Shown here: positions 57,934 through 64,000 of the stretch, in pieces | Layout of the letters: every line of letters starts with the position of its first letter | Numbering within the stretch: position 1 is the first letter of the stretch | Assembly (NCBI GenBank): GCA_037178855.1 | Contig: JASJZC010000005.1 | Span: forward strand, 620,001-684,000 | Reading direction: 5' to 3' | DNA: 64,000 nucleotides | Source: Oscheius sp. JU75 | Lineage: Eukaryota > Nematoda > Chromadorea > Rhabditida > Rhabditidae | Translations under genes and position numbers: made by a program | Notes under the pieces: model-generated | What the model saw: the letters and a program-made list of their open reading frames with translations, nothing else | What the model was told of the DNA's origin: nothing | The model's database searches: none

Positions 57934-60900
57934 ATGAATCAGCAAGAGGAAATAGAGCTGATTCTGGCCATCGTAGGCATCATAGTCGTCTACATTTTCG
58001 GGAAACTGTGGTGGAAGACGATGAATCTACCGCCAGGTATATTTTTGGTCTCACAAGCTGCTCTAAGATTGTTAAAAATACAAAATTGAATACTTTATGT
58101 GAAGATTGGAAAAAAAAAACTTTTTAGGCCCGTTCCCTCTGCCTCTAGCCGGCAACTTTCCTGACCTCGGCTACAAAATGTGGCGTGGAGGAGCCATGGT
58201 CGAGATTCTTCGAGGTTGGCAGAAAAAGTATGGAAACGTCTTCACTCTATGGATTGGTCCAATGCCTACTGTCAACTTGTGCTCTTTTGACACTGCCACG
58301 GAGGCTATGATCAAGAAAGGCATTCATTTTGTCGACAGACCAAAGCTGTTCCTTTTCGATGTCGTAAGAAGTTGGTTTCGTTTCATAGAGAGACAGGGAC
58401 AGAGTTTAGTGGCTGGATCGAAATGACCAGATTTTTTCAGAAGGCAGAGGAATTCTGGTCTCTAACGGAGTACAGTGGACAGAACAGAGACGCTTCGCTC
58501 TCCACGCACTCAAAAACATGGGAATGGGGAAGAATCTCATGGAGGAGAGGATTCTGATGGAAATTGATTACAGGTAGACCTTCTGACATGTGTTGCTTTT
58601 GTTTTGCTAGTGAAACAAAAAAGAATCGGTCAGCGATTTTTTATGTTTTTGATCATCTCTTTCTTCACTGCAAAATACGCTGAAGTAGTGGTATAAGAAA
58701 AGGTTGAAACACAATTATGGTGATGTTCGTTCGAAGAGTAAAATTGCGCTTTACAAAAGGCCTCGGCTCTACCGTTTTCCTCATATGCCTCAAATATAGT
58801 ACAAAGACAAGGACTGCTTTTAGCTCTTAGTTGCGGGCGGATTTTCAAAACAAAAAAAAAGAATATTGTCTGGCTTACTCTGATGCTCAAGTATTTCAAC
58901 CTTCGTATAAGTTTGAAGGGAACTTTAAAGTTAAAATTTTCTCATGATTGGAAATAGCAAAACCAAAGGTTCATCGAACCTAAATCTGCTCATCTTGAAG
59001 TTTTAAAACGCTAACTCCATTTACCACAAACAACCTCGATTGTGCATTGTCAAAAAACGTTTCGACTATAGTATAACAAATCTGAGGTTACAATAGTGTA
59101 AATGCTAGATGTTTCAACATTAATATTTAACCAAAAACTGTTCTAAAGAGTTAGTATCGTAGTTATGTCTCTGTGACTAGACAAACGATAAGAACAATGC
59201 ATTTGGTTTTATCTCTCTACTACTAAAGTGCGTGTGGTGTCCGTCCGTGCGTCACTACGAGAAAAACGCTAGCAACACATGTCGAGAATTAAGTCGACAA
59301 GTCAGCTTTTGGAAAAACTTGGGAACTTAGGCTATTGGAGAAGCCGCCTATTCTCAATGCTAAGTCAAGACTTGTACGTCGTAGACGGTTGGTGTACTAA
59401 ATAAAAGCGTAGACTTCTAAGGGCAGGGGAAGCTGGTACAAGTTTACTATGGAAAGTAGAGAGAGCAGGATCGTATGGTGGGAAAATTCTAGACATTTTG
59501 TTGGCGCCAAAAGCGGTTGTGGTAGGTTTGCGGGAATACGAACATGAGTGATTATACAATAAGGTAGTAGATTGCAAACCATTGACTCTCTTTCAGAAAA
59601 CAGTACCTGACCTCCGAAATTGACCGTCACGGTTGGGAGCTGCTCGTCAATCCCCGTGCTCTTTTCGAGCTGACCGTTGGCAATATCATCAACCGAATCC
59701 TGTTCTCCGAGCGATTCACCCAGGTACCCACATCCCCCTCCCCCTTTTTTCCAGTAAACAGTCCATTTTGAGGAGAACGAGGAAGAGTTCTTCCGGCTCA
59801 AGTACAAAATTGACGAAAATATGGAAAAGGCCTCAATTTTCGACTTTTTCATCGACGAATGGAACGTGAAATATCCTCCCTTCAAGCAGAGACTGGAGAG
59901 AATGATGCCCTCTTCTATGGCTATGTTGGATTTTGTGAAGGAGAGGATAAGAGAAAGGTGAGGGGAAAAGAACAGAGGCTATAGTCTGTTCAAATGGAAG
60001 ACCGCTTACAGTTTGGCTGTAAAACGTCAGAGAGGAGGAAGGTTAACTTGGCAAACTCTCATACTTGAGCTTGAGATAGCGGCAAGAAGTCTTCTTAAAG
60101 ATTGCCCAGGACCATGAGGGGAAATGATTTGGAGTTTTGTTTCACTGAATGCGTGAAGGGAGCCGTCGAGCCCTTCTTCAATCCATTGTCTTTTGCCTCA
60201 TCGAAATACTATAAGGAAGAGGTTGACAGCTTCAATGTTCCGTCCATGGTCAAAAATTAATTTGCTCTCAAGTATGTAGTACGCCTCTATAAGTTATGAC
60301 AGTTTTCCGGATGCAATCTATTCCTTGTTTCAACCAATTGAAAAGAAACGTTTGTGATCCACGAATCCTATATAACCTAAGAATTGTAGCAAGTAGTCAC
60401 TCAGCTCGATACACCGTTTGAAATGAATACTTTTCCTGTTTCCCATCCAGAGCAATCACAGAAATGTTTCAGGAAGGCCGAGATAGCTCTCGGGAAGCAT
60501 CCTCTCAAAGGCGAGGACTTTGTCGACGCTTTCCTACTCCAAATGGAGCATCCGGACGCGGACAAGGAGATTTTCAAGTACGTTTCAGTTTTGTCATTGA
60601 AATGCTTCACTCTAGCGAGGAGGCCCTGGCCATCAACTTGATGGATCTCTGGTTCGCTGGACAGGAAACTACGACGACGGTTCTTTATTGGGCGTTTGCA
60701 CTGCTTCTTCTTCATGAAGATGTTAGTTTTTCGGCCTCGAGGGATAGTGGGCCTCCTCCCCCCATTTATAGCGGGAGCAGCGCTGGCTTTGATCATGTAC
60801 GAGCAGTAAAAAAATTTTATCGCTCTATTAGATGCCTTTGATTTCGTGGCAATCTTATATGTATTTGATGAAATATTCGAGGAATAGTTCACATGTTTTA

Positions 60901-62643
60901 GGTTCTACATAAAGTACAAGAGGAGCTTGATGAGGTCACAGGCAAAGACAGAACTCAGCACTTGACTATGGCGGATAGACTACGGACTCCGTATTTCAAT
61001 GCTACGGTTACGGTAAATGTTTTGCAGTATTATTATTTCTTCTTCTAATGGCAGAAACCGTTTATTTTTCGGCTGTATGTATAGCTTGAAACATTTTTAT
61101 CTTAAAGAGAGAAAGATTGTTCAGGAACAGCCATTTTATTCTGGTAGTTTGAGATGAAGCAAGGATAATACTAACTTTGGATTGGGTTGAATACAATATA
61201 CTAATAACTATTTCCAGGAAATCCTCCGAGTCGCCTGTATTTTTCCCCTCAACCTATGGAGAACAGCCGCTGATGATGTTCAGGTTGCTGGCTACAATAT
61301 CAAGAAAGGAACGGCCGTCACAGCTCAGCTGTCCCTCATCATGACCGATCCGAAATTCTTCAAGCAGGCCGATAAGGTATGTGTTTGTTAGTAGTTTTTG
61401 GAGTGGAACCCGACAGTCTTCTGCTGGTATTTTATGGACAGCCTGCATGTCGAAAAGAGACGCACGTTTGACCATTCAGACAAAGCTTGAAACATTCAAA
61501 GAGCTCGGCAGTATTGGAGTCGGTTTTGAGAAAACATGCTAGATTTGTCGAGATAACGCAGTACTGCCCAAGGATCCAATTAAAAAAATCATCCTCTTAA
61601 CTATGTGTACAGTACATGATAACATGGAATGAAGTAGGTACCAAGCTGAATTCAACTTACTGTAAATTGGAAAGTCCAATCTCGCGGAGTTCTTACGCAT
61701 TACTTGGATCATAGAAGGCTACAAAGTCGGGAAACGAGAGAATCGAATCCTAGTAGAATCAAGAAGGAAAACTTCTGGTTTCACGCTGAAGTAAAACATA
61801 ACCCTTAGTACGCAGACGTGTTCATTTGCTGTCTGGATTCTTATCCTCTCTACTACAACACGAACATTTGCACGTAATCTATGGGTTCACAACAGTCCGA
61901 AATTATACTTCTGTTCCCACAAAACAACCTTCATTTTATGCTCAGCCGTTCTCTGACTTGGTAGCAACTATGGAAAAAGAGTGACCAAAATATATTTCAC
62001 CATTTGGTTATAACCAAAATTCGCTAGCACAGCGATTTCATCTTGAAAAGGACATCGAGAAATAGTTTTGTCTGTGGGTTGTTTGAAAAGGCTTGTCCTC
62101 CTGTGAACTACCGAAACTAAAGAAAGTTCGATAGGCAAAGATGCTCAAAACGATCCGAGGTATGTCGCGCCTAGGATTTTTTTGGGTAGCTTTGCCTCCC
62201 TTGTACTTTTTTGTGACTTTCTACTGCCTGGACGCTGAATCACAAGAAAATTCGGATTTGAAATTGGGTTTCATGAAACTGTAAAAGGACATAATTCTCC
62301 AACAGTATTGCTACAGAATGTTCAAAATACCCATACTCGCATTTCCAGTTCATCCCGGAACGTTTCCTCGGCGAAGACGGCAGAAAACTCGAGGCTATGA
62401 CTGTGGCTTTCGGCATGGGAAAACGTCAGTGTCTGGGCGAGTCTCTGGCCCGGGCTGAGATATACTTGGTATCTACTTTTTTGTTTCAAAAATAGTGCAG
62501 GTTTCAAGATTCTCGGAAATCTACTGCTCTCCTACGATATTGCTAAAGATCCAGAGAATCCGCCCTCGATGAAGGCTGGTAGAGAAATTGGCGGGTTCAG
62601 ACGGGCTCAGTCATACAATATTGTCATTCGGAGGAGAAAGTAG
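57934..62643 (+). CDS. cytochrome P450 (microsomal), one-base frame break at exon 5
   Basis: Haem mono-oxygenase anchored in the ER membrane. Eleven exons: 57934-58036, 58128-58370, 58441-58573, 59597-59723, 59762-59957, 60473-60577, 60616-60721, 60902-61012, 61218-61376, 62349-62468, 62509-62643. The N-terminal anchor is ELILAIVGIIVVYIFGKLWW, then the proline hinge GPFPLPLAGN. C-helix region is WTEQRRFALHALKNMG. I-helix is WFAGQETTTTVLYW. The ExxR motif is EILR, PERF is present, and haem binding is FGMGKRQCLGE. The total of 1538 nt is one base short of a multiple of three. The shortfall sits at the exon 4/5 junction, where the acceptor CAG at 59759-59761 puts exon 5 out of frame. The rest gives a normal length of about 512 residues, so an assembly error, a non-canonical acceptor or a recent null allele are all possible. 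The last acceptor reads TTTCAAG. Confidence 0.9.
59216..59260. repeat. dispersed repeat fragment in P450 intron
   Basis: CTACTAAAGTGCGTGTGGTG and the following bases resemble 13889-13930. It lies in the large intron between exons 3 and 4. Confidence 0.4.
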
Positions 62644-63290
62644 TTTGCATTACGAAGAGCATCTCAATTGCGAGTCAAAAGCTGCAGTACATGTATAATA
62701 TGATGGTGAAGCACAATGAATTTTCACTCTTTGACTTTTTTGACGAACAGTGAAACGGAGTGACAGAGAAACAGAAAGGCAGACAGGGAGACAGAGGGAT
62801 TGATGAAAAGGAGACAGGGAGACAGAGAGAAAGAGAGACAGGAGGTACCAACACAGAGAGGCAGAGAGACAGAAAGAGAGAGATTCAGAGGGACCGAGAG
62901 GAAGGGAGAAAGGGACCACTCTCATTCCCAATAGAAGAAACCTAAACAGTACGGGAAAACAGATGACCGGTAAAGCCGTCGGCAGACAGCGAAGCCGGCT
63001 GGTAGGTTAGTTACAGAGCATTTGTAAGTTAGCAAATGTTATTAATCCGCGAAAGAGCACGTGATGTGAGGAAAAAGTCAGACAAATGTTTGTGTCAGAA
63101 CGCTCAACTGCATTGCCCGAGCTCTTGTAATTGCTTTGTAACCTGTCATTTCAGCTGCAGAGATAACTGAAGAACTTGGTCGATCACGCTGTGACGTAAT
63201 GGGAGAAGGTTCTTGCAACTTTGGAGGGGCTCGAACATTGATTAAAAGCTTAAAAAACTTCAAGTGAGAAAAGCAACAAACAAAATGAAT
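62644..63290. other. intergenic with GAGACAGAG tract
   Basis: A long purine-rich tract of GAGACAGAGA-like units occupies 62753-62905. No exon seen. Both flanking genes end here (convergent). Confidence 0.6.
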
Positions 63291-64000
63291 TCAATTGGCA
63301 GAAATTTGCGTTGAATTTCTTTTAACTCCGCCAACATGTTGCCATAAACTTCTCCGTAGAACTGTACTGCACAAGACCAAAGCATAAGGAGAGGAAAACT
63401 GCCAAACATCCATCATGTACGGCTGAAAGATGTTGCTGTTCAAGTTAAACCAGCTGCCTGGTACATTTTTGAAATAGACCTGTAATTAAGAACAGTCAAT
63501 GCATTAAACAATCATCCTACCGCATAGCAAAACGAAAAGAAAACGACCAGAAAGTTAAATGAGGAATGGGCAAAAAGCTTGATTTCAATCGACCGATTTT
63601 TGAAGGTATGCTCTTTGCACAGAGCGTGAATTGTACCCAGACTCAAGAGGATCACACATGCGCAGGATATTCCCGAGCTTATTGATATCGTTCCAGATCT
63701 AGCAAGGTCACTCTGTAAACAAAACAGGATAGATGAAGTACGCGTTCCAACTAACTTCATTGCTCGTGTAAAAGTAAAGATCCAACTGCGGGAACCATTT
63801 GATGTAGGACTTGTTCAACCACGCAGGAATGGCTAGCAGAGCGGGTAAAAAAATAATTGCGAGACATGTGGGAAGCAGGATCTTTTTCCAAATCTGAAAG
63901 GAGGCTTACACAGTTTCAAATTGATTGGTTCAGATTCTCCCGACATAAAAAAGTTCTGTAGTACCCAATTTGTTTTTGAAAAAGGCAATATCTTACCAAC
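63291..64000 (-). CDS. nematode 7TM chemoreceptor, C-terminal part
   Basis: Serpentine chemoreceptor, probably of the srg-like superfamily; such proteins act as G-protein-coupled receptors in sensory neurons. Three exons in phase are visible (63756-63893, 63521-63712, 63291-63479), and the gene continues past the right edge. Exon content: a transmembrane segment (KILLPTCLAIIFLPALLAIP) followed by an extracellular loop (WFPQLDLYFYTSNE). Then comes a second membrane segment (SSGISCACVILLSLG), an intracellular loop with KNRSIEIKLFAHSSFN and a helix VVFFSFCYA. The final extracellular/TM7 region (PYMMDVWQFSSPYALVLCST) ends in a short basic tail (LRRSLWQHVGG). All introns are phase 0 and short. The family assignment is by pattern only. 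Confidence 0.75.

Overview
The window is nuclear DNA of a nematode, most likely a rhabditid-type worm. The evidence is short exons split by GT-AG introns (many 34-100 nt) ending in TTTCAG, moderate AT richness, and typical nematode families: a two-domain secreted C-type lectin, a worm-type 7TM chemoreceptor, a bestrophin, and an srGAP that ends without an SH3 domain. Gene models were built by hand by joining exons whose phases agree. Where the phases close from first exon to stop codon, the model is treated as strong.

Layout. 441-944 holds the 3' end of an unidentified gene (+). About 945-9709 is a long stretch with no supportable coding exon, rich in dispersed repeats and CT tracts. 9710-18988 is an F-BAR plus RhoGAP protein of the srGAP family (+, 19 exons, 5' end not located). 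A small membrane protein (19614-19963, +) faces a two-CTLD lectin (20063-21449, -), with a decayed duplicate of the lectin's first domain just upstream (21640-22076). 22993-23578 encodes an OXLD1-type oxidoreductase-like mitochondrial protein (+), convergent with an ankyrin/patatin phospholipase (23807-25521, -). 27982-38064 is a 26-exon gene (+) whose exons join in phase into one predicted 1720-residue secreted low-complexity protein. It runs through SRG-, Pro/Ala-, Ser/Gly-, Pro/Gln-, Gly/Cys- and CysCys-rich blocks and ends in a dibasic motif. This looks like an undescribed matrix or cuticle protein and is the most interesting gene here. 38228-39040 (-) and 39232-39810 (+) are divergent Ser/Thr-rich proteins with matching start peptides. 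40106-44405 (-) is an NCLX-type sodium/calcium exchanger, with a tRNA-Ala gene antisense inside one intron. 44886-45343 (-) is a small secreted protein. About 45344-52515 lacks clear genes but holds duplications and fold-back repeats. 52516-56609 is a bestrophin channel (+) with a partially duplicated exon in an intron. 57934-62643 is a cytochrome P450 (+) with a one-base frame break at one exon start. 63291 to the right edge is the 3' part of a chemoreceptor (-).

The genes are independent eukaryotic units, with no operon that can be shown from sequence. Two genome-scale textures overlie them. One is the hexamer GTTTCA/TGAAAC, found about 150 times by hand count, mostly outside exons. The other is many degenerate GAGACAGAGA (or complementary) tracts.
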